Origin: Halorhabdus salina
GTDB lineage: Archaea > Halobacteriota > Halobacteria > Halobacteriales > Haloarculaceae
DNA length: 64,000 nt
Direction: 5' to 3'
Assembly: GCF_013839425.1 (NCBI RefSeq)
Contig: NZ_JACDNP010000005.1
Coordinates: 124,001-188,000 of the forward strand
Shown: one piece after another, positions 16,895 through 25,147 of the stretch
How positions within the stretch are numbered: position 1 is the first letter of the stretch
How the letters are laid out: each line of letters begins with the position of its first letter
Translations under genes and position numbers: made by a program
The notes under the pieces: model-generated
What the model was told of the DNA's origin: nothing
Database searches by the model: none
Seen by the model: only the letters and a program-made list of their open reading frames with translations

Positions 16895-18547
16895 ATGAGT
16901 TCCGAGGCTACGAGCGAACGCGACCCGTTCGAGGCTGCCTGTGCCGAGTTGATCGAGCGGATTCTGGACGGAGACCTCGACCGTGACGACCTCGAAGCTG
17001 CAAAACGGGAGGTCTGTTCGACGTACAGTGCACAGAAAGTCCCAAAGAACTCCGCGTTACTCGATCGCGCACCAGACGGGCGGCGCGAGGAACTGGCCGC
17101 CGTGGTGCGTCGCAAACCGATGCGGACTGCCTCGGGCGTCTCGCCCGTGGCAGTGATGACCTCGCCAGAGAACTGCCCACACGGGCAATGCCTCTACTGT
17201 CCGGGCGGCCCGGATTCGGAATTCGAGAGCTCCCAGAGCTATACCGGCCAGGAACCGGCCGCAGCCAGGGGCGTCCAGAACAATTACGACCCGTATGGCC
17301 AGGTGACACTGCGCCTGCACCAACTGCGAAAGATCGGGCATCCGATCGAAAAGGTCGAACTCATCCTGATGGGTGGGACGATGACCGCCCGCAGCCACGA
17401 CTACCAGGAGTGGTTCCTCAAGCGTGCCCTGGAGGCGATGAACGACTACGACGTCGACTGCGATCCCCAACCGTCCGAGACCGAAAGTTTCGCCCAGGAC
17501 CCAACAGAGTACGACTTCCGGTACCTCGAGGATGTCATCGCCGAGAACGAGACCGGTGACATACGCAACATTGCGACCACCTTCGAGACCAAGCCCGACT
17601 GGTGTGGGCCCGAACAGGTCGATCGGATGCTCCGCCTCGGGGGCACGAAAGTCGAGGTGGGTGTCCAGACTACCTTCGAGGCGATCAACCGTGAGATGCA
17701 CCGCGGCCACGGCGTCGACGCCTCGATCGAGGCCAACCGACGCCTCCGCGATGCCGGATTCAAGGTCGGCTTTCACATGATGCCCGGCCAGCCCGGGATG
17801 TCCGAGGAAATGGTTCGAGAGGACTTCCGCCGGCTCTTCGACCAGCCCGAGTGGCGGCCGGACTACCTCAAGATCTACCCGACGCTGGTTGTCGGTGGGA
17901 CCGTCACCTACGACATGCACCGTCGGGGCGAGTTCGACCCGCTGACCAGCGAGGAAGCCGCGGAACTCGTCGCCGACGTGAAGCCTCTGATCCCCGACTA
18001 TACACGTCTGCAGCGCGTCCAGCGGGACATCCCCGCACCGTTGATCGAGTCCGGGGTGAAGAAGTCCAATCTCCGCCAACTCGCCCGACAGCGGATGGAA
18101 TCCCGGGGCGAGTCGTGTTCGTGCATCCGGTGTCGTGAAGTCGGCCACAGCGACGACGAACCCGAAGACGTGACGCTTTCCGTCGAAAGCTACGAGGTCG
18201 CTGGCGGCACTGAACACTTCATTAGTTTCGAGGACCGAGAGCGCGACCTGCTCGTGGGCTTCTGTCGGCTGCGCTTCCCCAGCGAGGTCGTCCGCTCGGA
18301 ACTCGAAGACGCCGCGGTCGTGCGGGAGCTACACGTCTATGGCAGCGAAGTCGCTATTGGGGAGTCCGGAAGCGACGACTGGCAACACCAGGGGTACGGG
18401 CGACGGCTGATCGAACGCGCCGAGACACTGGCCACCGAGGCGGGGTACGAAAAACTCGCCGTCTTGAGTGGGATCGGTGCCCGGGAGTACTACCGTGATC
18501 ACCTGGGCTACCACCAGGACGGCCCGTACGTGAGCAAGCGGTTCTAA
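16895..18547 (+). CDS. elp3: tRNA uridine-34 carboxymethyl-modifying radical SAM/GNAT enzyme Elp3
   Basis: This is a 550-aa archaeal Elp3. An N-terminal tRNA-binding region (KVPKNSALLDRA, VRRKPMRTASGVSPVAVMT) precedes the radical-SAM cluster motif C-x4-C-x2-C in ENCPHGQCLYCPGG near residue 95. The barrel includes ILMGGTMTARSHDYQEWF. Residues 405-410 have Cys-x-x-Cys (CSCIRCREVGH), and a GNAT acetyltransferase domain closes the protein (GYGRRLIERAETLATEAGYE). It makes the cm5U-type modification at wobble U34. An AT-rich CGCTTATTCG lies near 16862, about 30 bases before the ATG. Length and all motifs are intact. Confidence 0.97.
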   Translation: MSSEATSERDPFEAACAELIERILDGDLDRDDLEAAKREVCSTYSAQKVPKNSALLDRAPDGRREELAAVVRRKPMRTASGVSPVAVMTSPENCPHGQCLYCPGGPDSEFESSQSYTGQEPAAARGVQNNYDPYGQVTLRLHQLRKIGHPIEKVELILMGGTMTARSHDYQEWFLKRALEAMNDYDVDCDPQPSETESFAQDPTEYDFRYLEDVIAENETGDIRNIATTFETKPDWCGPEQVDRMLRLGGTKVEVGVQTTFEAINREMHRGHGVDASIEANRRLRDAGFKVGFHMMPGQPGMSEEMVREDFRRLFDQPEWRPDYLKIYPTLVVGGTVTYDMHRRGEFDPLTSEEAAELVADVKPLIPDYTRLQRVQRDIPAPLIESGVKKSNLRQLARQRMESRGESCSCIRCREVGHSDDEPEDVTLSVESYEVAGGTEHFISFEDRERDLLVGFCRLRFPSEVVRSELEDAAVVRELHVYGSEVAIGESGSDDWQHQGYGRRLIERAETLATEAGYEKLAVLSGIGAREYYRDHLGYHQDGPYVSKRF

Positions 18548-18564
18548 GGGGCAGGTGACAACGG

Positions 18565-18789
18565 TCACTCACTTTCTCGTCGGACGAGGACGAAGACAGT
18601 CGCGAACACAGCGCCGAATACCCCACCGCTCAGCATCGCCACCGCTGACGAATCACTAACGGCGAGCTGGATTAGCGTCCACGGGATTCCGGTGACGAGA
18701 AAGAGTACAAGCCACTGGACGAGGAGATGGCGCTGCAGATACGCCTCGACATTCGCGTACATCCCTGGGAGGCGTGATGAATCGGTCAC
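18565..18789 (-). CDS. Small two-helix membrane protein
   Basis: This is a 74-aa protein with two hydrophobic segments (LLVQWLVLFLVTGIPWTLIQ at residues 22-41 and AVAMLSGGVFGAVFATVFVL at residues 49-68) and a charged tail, RRESE. It is acidic enough and cleanly placed between elp3 and rqcH to be real, but no family is recognised. It converges on elp3 with a 17-base gap. Confidence 0.6.
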   Translation of the reverse strand: MTDSSRLPGMYANVEAYLQRHLLVQWLVLFLVTGIPWTLIQLAVSDSSAVAMLSGGVFGAVFATVFVLVRRESE

Positions 18790-18920
18790 GGCTCGTGATA
18801 CCAGTTAGCAAGGCAAAAACCTTCGTCAGACAGACCGGCCGTGCGTAGCAGTGGCGGTGCCACAGACCATTCACGACGACCGAGCGACACGCTTACCACG
18901 CGCGCCCGACCAGTCCAGGC

Positions 18921-21017
18921 ATGGATCGCAAGCGGGAACTAACGAGCGTGGACTGTGCCGCACTCGCTGGCGAATTGAGCCAGTACACCGGCGCACACCA
19001 CGACAAATCCTATCTTTACGACGACGATCTCCTGCGATTGAAGCTGAGCGGCCCCAACTTCGGTCGGATCGAGTTGTTGCTCCAAGTCGACGACCCGAAG
19101 CGGGTACACACGATGGCTCCCGAACGGGTCCCCGATGCCCCCGAGCGGCCGCCCAACTTCGCGATGATGTTGCGCAACCGGCTGGACGGGTCGAAACTCG
19201 CTGCTGTCGAACAGTTCGAGTTCGACCGCATCCTCCAGTTCCGGTTCGAGCGGACCGACGATCACACCACCATCGTCGCCGAACTGTTTGGCGACGGGAA
19301 CGTCGTGATTCTCGACGAAACCGACACTGTCATCGACAGTTTCGAGACGGTCCGGTTGCAGTCCCGGACGGTCGCGCCGGGCGGACAATACGAGTTCCCC
19401 GAAGCTCGTTTCAACCCCCTCACGGTCGAGTACGAGGACTTTCTGGCCCGAATGCGTCAGTCCGACGCCGACGTGGTGCGAACGCTCGCTACCCAGCTCA
19501 ACTTCGGTGGCCTCTACGGGGAGGAACTCTGTTCGCGGGCCGGCGTCGAGTACAACCAGCCGATCGAAGAGACGACCGACGACGAGTTCGAAGCCCTCTA
19601 CGAGACGATCACGGACCTCTCCCGGCGGCTCCAGGCCGGCGACCTCGATCCGCGACTCTACACCGAGGACGACGAACCGGTCGATGCCACGCCGGTCCCG
19701 CTCCGCGAGTACGATCACCTCGACAGTGAACGGTACGACTCGTTCACTGCGGCACTGGAGGCGTATTTCCGTGAACTCGAGCGTGCCGAAGACGAACAAA
19801 CTGGGGGCAGTGATCGACCTGATTTCCAGGCTGAGATCGAAAAACAACAGCGGATCATCCAACAGCAAGAACAGGCCATCGAGGACTTCGAGGCCGACGC
19901 CGAGCGCGAACGCGAAAAGGCAGAACTCCTGTATGCCAACTACGACCTCGTCGACGAGGTACTGTCGACGATCCAGGACGCCCGAGCGGCCGAAACGCCC
20001 TGGGACGAGATCGAGTCGACGCTTGCGGCCGGCAAAGAACAGGGGATTCCAGCCGCAGAGGCTGTCCGGGACGTCGACGGGAGTAACGGGACGGTCACCA
20101 TCGAACTCGACGACCACCGAATCGAACTCGAAGCCGACACGGGCGTCGAGAAGAACGCCGATCGCCTCTATCAGGAAGCAAAGCGCATCGAGGCAAAGAA
20201 AGCCGGGGCGGAAGATGCGATCGCGGAAACCCGGGACCAACTGGAAGCCGTCAAGCAGCGCCGCGACGCCTGGAAAGCCGAGGATAGTGAGGACGAAGAC
20301 GACACACAAGCCGACGAGGACGTCGACTGGCTATCCCGGGACTCGATCCCAGTCCGGCAGTCAGAGACCTGGTACGATCGCTTCCGCTCATTTCACACAA
20401 GCGACGACTTCCTGGTCATCGGGGGACGAAACGCCGACCAGAACGAGGAACTCGTCAAGAAGTACCTCGATCGCGGCGACCTGTTCTTCCACACGCAGGC
20501 CCACGGTGCGCCGGCGACGATCCTGAAAGCCACTGGCCCGAGTGAGGCGGCGCCAGACGATCTGACGATTCCCGAATCGAGCCGCGAGGAAGCCGCCCAG
20601 TTTGCCGTCTCCTATTCGACCCTCTGGAAAGAGGGGAAGTACGCTGGTGACGTCTATTGTGTCGACAGCGACCAGGTGACTAAAACCCCAGAGAGCGGCG
20701 AATACTTGGAGAAAGGGAGCTTCGCCATCCGCGGTGATCGGACGTACTACGACGACACGCCAGTCGGCGTCGCGGTCGGGATCACCTGCGAACCAGAGAC
20801 ACGCGTGGTTGGTGGGCCACCGAGTGCAATCCGCGGGCAGGCGGAGACGGTCATCACCGTCGAACCCGGCCGGTTCGCCCAGAATGACATCGGCAAGAAG
20901 CTCTACCGGGAATTCAAAGGCCGGTTCGCCGACGAAACGTTCGTTCGGAAAGTCGCTAGCCCGGATCTCATCCAGGAGTTCCTGCCGCCGGGCGGCAGCC
21001 GCATGGTCGAGGAGTGA
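18921..21017 (+). CDS. rqcH: Ribosome rescue protein RqcH (NFACT family)
   Basis: This is a 698-aa NFACT protein. NFACT-N occupies about residues 1-260 and includes the Asp-Arg pair FDRI (D102-R103) that is needed for tRNA recruitment in studied RqcH proteins. A long charged coiled coil follows (EIEKQQRIIQQQEQAIEDFE, about residues 305-350), then a second helical section, and NFACT-R at about 490-620 (WYDRFRSFHTSDDFLVIGGR). RqcH binds obstructed large ribosomal subunits and directs C-terminal tailing of stalled chains. Pelota, which rescues stalled ribosomes, is encoded 2.2 kb away and Elp3 just upstream. The start ATG is followed by MDRKRELTSVDCAAL. Confidence 0.95.
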   Translation: MDRKRELTSVDCAALAGELSQYTGAHHDKSYLYDDDLLRLKLSGPNFGRIELLLQVDDPKRVHTMAPERVPDAPERPPNFAMMLRNRLDGSKLAAVEQFEFDRILQFRFERTDDHTTIVAELFGDGNVVILDETDTVIDSFETVRLQSRTVAPGGQYEFPEARFNPLTVEYEDFLARMRQSDADVVRTLATQLNFGGLYGEELCSRAGVEYNQPIEETTDDEFEALYETITDLSRRLQAGDLDPRLYTEDDEPVDATPVPLREYDHLDSERYDSFTAALEAYFRELERAEDEQTGGSDRPDFQAEIEKQQRIIQQQEQAIEDFEADAEREREKAELLYANYDLVDEVLSTIQDARAAETPWDEIESTLAAGKEQGIPAAEAVRDVDGSNGTVTIELDDHRIELEADTGVEKNADRLYQEAKRIEAKKAGAEDAIAETRDQLEAVKQRRDAWKAEDSEDEDDTQADEDVDWLSRDSIPVRQSETWYDRFRSFHTSDDFLVIGGRNADQNEELVKKYLDRGDLFFHTQAHGAPATILKATGPSEAAPDDLTIPESSREEAAQFAVSYSTLWKEGKYAGDVYCVDSDQVTKTPESGEYLEKGSFAIRGDRTYYDDTPVGVAVGITCEPETRVVGGPPSAIRGQAETVITVEPGRFAQNDIGKKLYREFKGRFADETFVRKVASPDLIQEFLPPGGSRMVEE

Positions 21018-21104
21018 TGTCGAGTGCGGGGATCAGTCCGTGTCGTCGGATTTTCGATCGGGTTGCGAAATCCGTACGGCGAGACTTGAGCCGTTCGGGT
21101 CTAT

Positions 21105-21521
21105 TCAGTCTTCGAGGACGCGTTCGGAGACGACAGTCACCGGGACCGGGGCATTGTCGACGACGGCTTCGACAGCACTCCCCTGCGTCAGTTCTTCGAG
21201 TACCCCTTTGGCGGTGTGGCCCATGACGATGTGGCTGACGTCGACGTCTTCGGCAAGTTCGAGAATGTCTTGGCCGATTCGGGCACGCGGCCGGGGTGCC
21301 CAGTGACCAACCTGTTCGAGCGAAACAGTGGCCGGAACCTCTGCATCAACTACGGTCTCTCGAAGGGCATCCCGGATGCGCTTGTCTTCCATGCGTGCCT
21401 CGTCTGTCACGATGTGAACGACGTACAATTCTTCGTCGAGCCCGTTCGCAAGTGTAACCGCGACGTCGAGAACTTCGTCGCCGAGTCCACTGTTGGCCGC
21501 GATAGGAACGAGGATTGCCAT
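21105..21521 (-). CDS. Universal stress protein (UspA family)
   Basis: This 138-aa single UspA domain starts MAILVPIAANSGLGDEVLDV. The ATP-type motif appears at the end as GHTAKGVLEELTQGSAVEAV, followed by APVPVTVVSERV. It resembles haloarchaeal nucleotide-binding UspA proteins involved in stress physiology; the specific role is unknown. The upstream in-frame codons are Cys/Arg-rich and were rejected. It lies between convergent rqcH and divergent pelA. Confidence 0.88.
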   Translation of the reverse strand: MAILVPIAANSGLGDEVLDVAVTLANGLDEELYVVHIVTDEARMEDKRIRDALRETVVDAEVPATVSLEQVGHWAPRPRARIGQDILELAEDVDVSHIVMGHTAKGVLEELTQGSAVEAVVDNAPVPVTVVSERVLED

Positions 21522-21652
21522 ACGTTCCCTTTGACTCCCGGGAACGTAATCCTGCGGGCCGTGTCGAAGACAGCACCGAGTGCAATCAACGGTAATGGGA
21601 GCCGACTCGATCGAAACAGCAGGCACTTGTCGACCCCGGACTGAATCCCCGT

Positions 21653-22720
21653 ATGCGAATCGACGAGCGAGAACGCGTCGAGGGTGGCTGCGAGCGTCTC
21701 ACGCTCGTCCCCGAGAGTCTCGACGATCTCTGGCATCTCAATTACGTAATCGAGCCGGACGACCGGGTGTCCGGTGACACGACCCGACGCATCCAGCGCA
21801 ACGACGACCAGCTCCGGGATACCGGCGGGGAACGCGAGCACATCTGGGTCGCAATCGACGTCGAGGACGTCGAATTTGCCCGCTTCGCCAATAGACTGCG
21901 AGTCAGCGGCGTCATCACGGACTGTTCCCGAGAGGACCAACTCGGTGCCCATCACACGCTCAACGTCGAACAGCACGACGAGATCGACGTCGAGAAAGAG
22001 TGGAAACCTGACCAGATCGAACGCGTCGAAGACGCGGTCGAGGCCACGGACGCGCCGGACGTGGCAGTCGCCACCGTCGAGGAGGGCCAGGCCTACGTGC
22101 ATACGGTCGCCCAGTATGGAACCGAAGAGCGAGCGAGCATCAGCGGGCCGACCGGGAAAGGGGAGTATGCCCGCCCGCGTGCGGCGTTGTTCGCGGAGTT
22201 GACCGAAGTACTCACACGAACCGACGCCGACGCGATCATCCTCGCCGGTCCCGGATTCACCAAACAGGACGCACTGGAGTACATCGATGATGAAGCCCCC
22301 GACGTCGCCGAGGCGATCACGACAGTCGACACCAGCGCCGTCGGTGATCGCGGTGTTCACGAGGTGCTCAAGCGCGGGGCCGTCGAAGATGTCCAGGAAG
22401 AGACCCGGATCGCCGAGGAAGCTGGGTTGATCGACGAGCTGATGGAACGGATCGCCGAGGGAGTCGAAGTCGCATACGGTCCCGAGGAAGTAGCAGAGGC
22501 CGCAGCATACGGCGCGATCGAGCAACTGCTCGTGCTGGACGACCGACTGCGAACCGCCCGTGCTGGCGAGGGCGATTGGGACGTCGACATCGATCACATT
22601 GTCGAACAGACCGAACAGCAAGGCGGGGACGTGACGGTTTTCTCGGGTGAGTTCGATCCCGGCCAGCAACTCGCCAATCTCGGTGGGATCGCGGCGTTGT
22701 TGCGGTATCGACTCCAATGA
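21653..22720 (+). CDS. pelA: mRNA surveillance protein Pelota
   Basis: This is a 355-aa protein with the three Pelota domains. The N-terminal Sm-like domain has [20 protein letters not shown]. The central eRF1-like domain lacks the GGQ loop and has [19 protein letters not shown]. The C-terminal L7Ae-like domain has [20 protein letters not shown]. Pelota enters the empty A site of stalled ribosomes and promotes splitting with ABCE1. Length and domain order are normal. Its nearness to rqcH suggests a local grouping of ribosome-rescue genes, although the UspA gene lies between on the other strand. Confidence 0.95.
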   Translation: MRIDERERVEGGCERLTLVPESLDDLWHLNYVIEPDDRVSGDTTRRIQRNDDQLRDTGGEREHIWVAIDVEDVEFARFANRLRVSGVITDCSREDQLGAHHTLNVEQHDEIDVEKEWKPDQIERVEDAVEATDAPDVAVATVEEGQAYVHTVAQYGTEERASISGPTGKGEYARPRAALFAELTEVLTRTDADAIILAGPGFTKQDALEYIDDEAPDVAEAITTVDTSAVGDRGVHEVLKRGAVEDVQEETRIAEEAGLIDELMERIAEGVEVAYGPEEVAEAAAYGAIEQLLVLDDRLRTARAGEGDWDVDIDHIVEQTEQQGGDVTVFSGEFDPGQQLANLGGIAALLRYRLQ

Positions 22721-22791
22721 AACCTCAACCACTTGTCGAAATGGTTTTTTGATGGGGGCACAACGATACATCGACGGAGACCAGATTGGAG

Positions 22792-23949
22792 ATGGGTTTC
22801 GAGGATCAGAGTGACTTTGCCGAGCAAGTCGCCGACCTGAACCGGTACGGACAAGCGCTGAACAGCTGTGAGTCCGTCGACGAAGTGGTTTCGCTGACGC
22901 TTGAAGCAATGGCGCTGTTGTTCGAATCTCCCTACTCGACGTTCGTCGAGGTCCGCAACGGGCACCCGGAAGTCAGCGAGAGCATGAACCCGCATTTCGA
23001 GGCAGGTGACGATGCTTCTGCGGTCGTGGCCGAAGCCATCGAGACCGGCCAGACTGTCCGGCGATCGGGCAAAGAAGCCGGACTGACGGATAACTCACCA
23101 GTTACAGCAACACTCGCCGTCCCGGCGAGCATCGTTGACGAAGTGATCGTCGTTCTCGTGATGCGAGCGACGTCGGTCGAGAACATTGGAGACGAACACG
23201 CCGATCCGCTCGAAATTTTGGCGTCCCACGCGGCGACGGCCATCAGCAATATTCGCTCCAGAGAGGAACTCGAACGGGCGCGCAACGATCTCGAGACGCG
23301 CAAAGAAATGGTCGAAATGTACGATCGACTGCTCAGACACGACCTGGGGAACGACTTGCAGGTCATCACCGGGTTCGCGGACGCGGTTGCCGAACAGGTA
23401 GACGGTGAAACGCGGGAATACGTCGAGCGAATCGAGCGCTCTGCCGAGAGTGCCTCTGACCTAGTTGATCGGGTCGGCAACCTGGTCTCGACACTTGAAA
23501 AAGCCCAGGAGCCCGAACCCAAATCTCTCAGGGCCGAACTCGAAGAGACTGTCCGAGACATCGACTCCCAGTACGACGAACTGACTGTCGAGTTCGATCC
23601 CGAAGCGTTTGAATACCAGGTCTATGCTGGCGATTTACTCGATTCCGTCTTTACGAACATCCTCTCGAACGCGGCCATCCACAACGATGACCCCGTGACC
23701 GTCTCGATCTACGCCGAGGAGTTGCCTCCCGAGACGGTCGTCATCGGATTTGCCGACGACGGGGCGGGTGTCCCCGAAGCAATTCGCGACGAAATCTTCG
23801 AGATGGGGCGGAAAGGGCCAGAGAGTACCGGGACCGGGCTCGGACTCGGGTTCGTCAGGGCACTCACCGAGTCCTACGGTGGGACTGTCGATGTCCGGGA
23901 TAGTGCGGCCGGCGGGGCGGACTTCCGCGTTAGACTCGACCGGGCCTGA
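22792..23949 (+). CDS. Soluble sensor histidine kinase with GAF domain
   Basis: This is a 385-aa protein. Residues 15-160 form a GAF domain (TLAVPASIVDEVIVVLVMRA). The coiled linker leads into a HisKA-type helix with the phospho-acceptor His in YDRLLRHDLGNDLQVI, near residue 182. The HATPase domain has SNAAIHNDD (N box), FADDGAGVP (G1) and GTGLGLGFVRALTESYGG (G2). No membrane helix is present, so it senses a cytosolic signal. No response regulator gene is adjacent; orphan kinases of this HTR-like kind are common in haloarchaea. The start is the ATG two codons inside a TTG alternative. Confidence 0.9.
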   Translation: MGFEDQSDFAEQVADLNRYGQALNSCESVDEVVSLTLEAMALLFESPYSTFVEVRNGHPEVSESMNPHFEAGDDASAVVAEAIETGQTVRRSGKEAGLTDNSPVTATLAVPASIVDEVIVVLVMRATSVENIGDEHADPLEILASHAATAISNIRSREELERARNDLETRKEMVEMYDRLLRHDLGNDLQVITGFADAVAEQVDGETREYVERIERSAESASDLVDRVGNLVSTLEKAQEPEPKSLRAELEETVRDIDSQYDELTVEFDPEAFEYQVYAGDLLDSVFTNILSNAAIHNDDPVTVSIYAEELPPETVVIGFADDGAGVPEAIRDEIFEMGRKGPESTGTGLGLGFVRALTESYGGTVDVRDSAAGGADFRVRLDRA

Positions 23950-24041
23950 CAGTTCGATGGGGTCGGCCACCTCGATGCCACACAGTCAGTCTGTGTTCGG
24001 CAGTCCGTACTGGTGATCTGGCGGCTGATGGCTGACTACGC

Positions 24042-24240
24042 ATGGCGACGATTCCAGCCGCGTTCCAGGACTTCTTCGAGAAGGCCACGTTCGCCACGTC
24101 ACGACTATGACCTCAGAAGGCATGCCCCACACGACATCGGTCTGGGTTGATCATGACGCAGACAACCGACTGCTGATCAACACCGAACGCGGCCGGCGCA
24201 AGGAGAGCAACGTCGCCCCGAATCCGACGGTGTCGGTAAG
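24042..24240 (+). pseudogene. Remnant of a pyridoxamine-phosphate-oxidase-like (PPOX) protein
   Basis: The ATG begins MATIPAAFQDFFEKATFAT and runs into a stop at about 24108. The homologous continuation lies in another frame: SEGMPHTTSVWVDHDADNRL, then LINTERGRRKESNVAPNPTV. Together these match the first 65 or so residues of the haloarchaeal PPOX family of FMN-binding oxidoreductases. The rest of the gene, about 80 codons, is absent. Frameshift plus truncation make it non-functional. It abuts the 3' end of the convergent metallo-hydrolase gene. Confidence 0.75.
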
Positions 24241-24257
24241 AGACAGCGGGCGCGCTG

Positions 24258-25013
24258 TCAGAGCGTTACTTCGAGGGCGTCTTCGGCAATCCGGACGTCT
24301 CCCTCGTAGTGGTCGGCGATTGAGTCGAGCATCTCCCCGTGGCGACCGTCGGTATGTGGGTAGAGATGCGTGAGATAGACCGTTTCCACGTGGATGTCGG
24401 CCGCGGCCAGTGCCTCGCCGAATGACGCCGGCGTGGGATGATTGTCGGTCTCGACGTCGTCGGGAAACGAGCAGTCGTGGACGAGCACGTCGGCCCCATC
24501 GGCCACGGAGAGAAACGCGGGAAACGCCACGGTATCGCCGCTGAAGACGGCCGTGGGGCCGTCGCTATTTGCGGGCGTCACTCGATAGCCGAACCCCGGC
24601 ATCGAGTGACGACCGCCCCGGGCACGGACATCGAATCCGCCGACGGTGTGTGCCCCCGGGTCGAGATCGGTGACTGTTGGATCGACGTGCTCGTCGAGAT
24701 AGGTATGGACTGCAAGCAGTTCATCGAGCAAGGTGGCTGTGCCTCGTGGACCGGCGATCGTGAGCGGTGGTGCGTCCGCGAGCCACCGGGCCTTCAATAG
24801 CGGCAGTAAGTCGGCGACGTGATCGAGATGATGGTGAGTCAGCAGGACGGCGTCGAGGTCGGTGTATCCACCGTCGGTCGCTGCAAGCGTGTCGAGAACC
24901 CCGCTCCCACAATCAACGAGAACGCGGTTCTCGGCTGTTTCGAACAGAAGTCCGGTCTGATTCCGCTCGCCCGTCGGCATCGCGCTGCCAGTCCCCAGAA
25001 ACGTCAGGCGCAT
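24258..25013 (-). CDS. Metallo-beta-lactamase-fold hydrolase, RNase Z-like
   Basis: This 251-aa protein begins MRLTFLGTGSAMPTGERNQT. It has the zinc motif LLTHHHLDHVADLLP (HxHxDH type) near residue 60. Later ligands appear as SGDTVAFPAFLSV, VHDCSFPDD and LTHLYPHTDGRH. The order fits the RNase Z/arylsulfatase-like branch of the superfamily, but the substrate cannot be told; a true tRNA 3' processing enzyme would normally be longer. The start was set at this Met because relatives begin MRLTFLGTG. It is divergent from leuS. Confidence 0.85.
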   Translation of the reverse strand: MRLTFLGTGSAMPTGERNQTGLLFETAENRVLVDCGSGVLDTLAATDGGYTDLDAVLLTHHHLDHVADLLPLLKARWLADAPPLTIAGPRGTATLLDELLAVHTYLDEHVDPTVTDLDPGAHTVGGFDVRARGGRHSMPGFGYRVTPANSDGPTAVFSGDTVAFPAFLSVADGADVLVHDCSFPDDVETDNHPTPASFGEALAAADIHVETVYLTHLYPHTDGRHGEMLDSIADHYEGDVRIAEDALEVTL

Positions 25014-25147
25014 AGCCGAATCTGGGTGGCCGACGACAAAGCTCTGACGTCGATTCGCGGACTGCGTTGTTGAACAGTCGAGCGGTCCGTCGGTCAGGTT
25101 TAAGCCGCCCGCCGCCGGAGTGGGCCACATTCAGTCACGGAGTCGCC

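Noticed and set aside
25067-25147. Longer LeuRS start
   Set aside because: The extra 27 residues are not part of the LeuRS N-terminus, which begins at MDRSHYNHARVQ.
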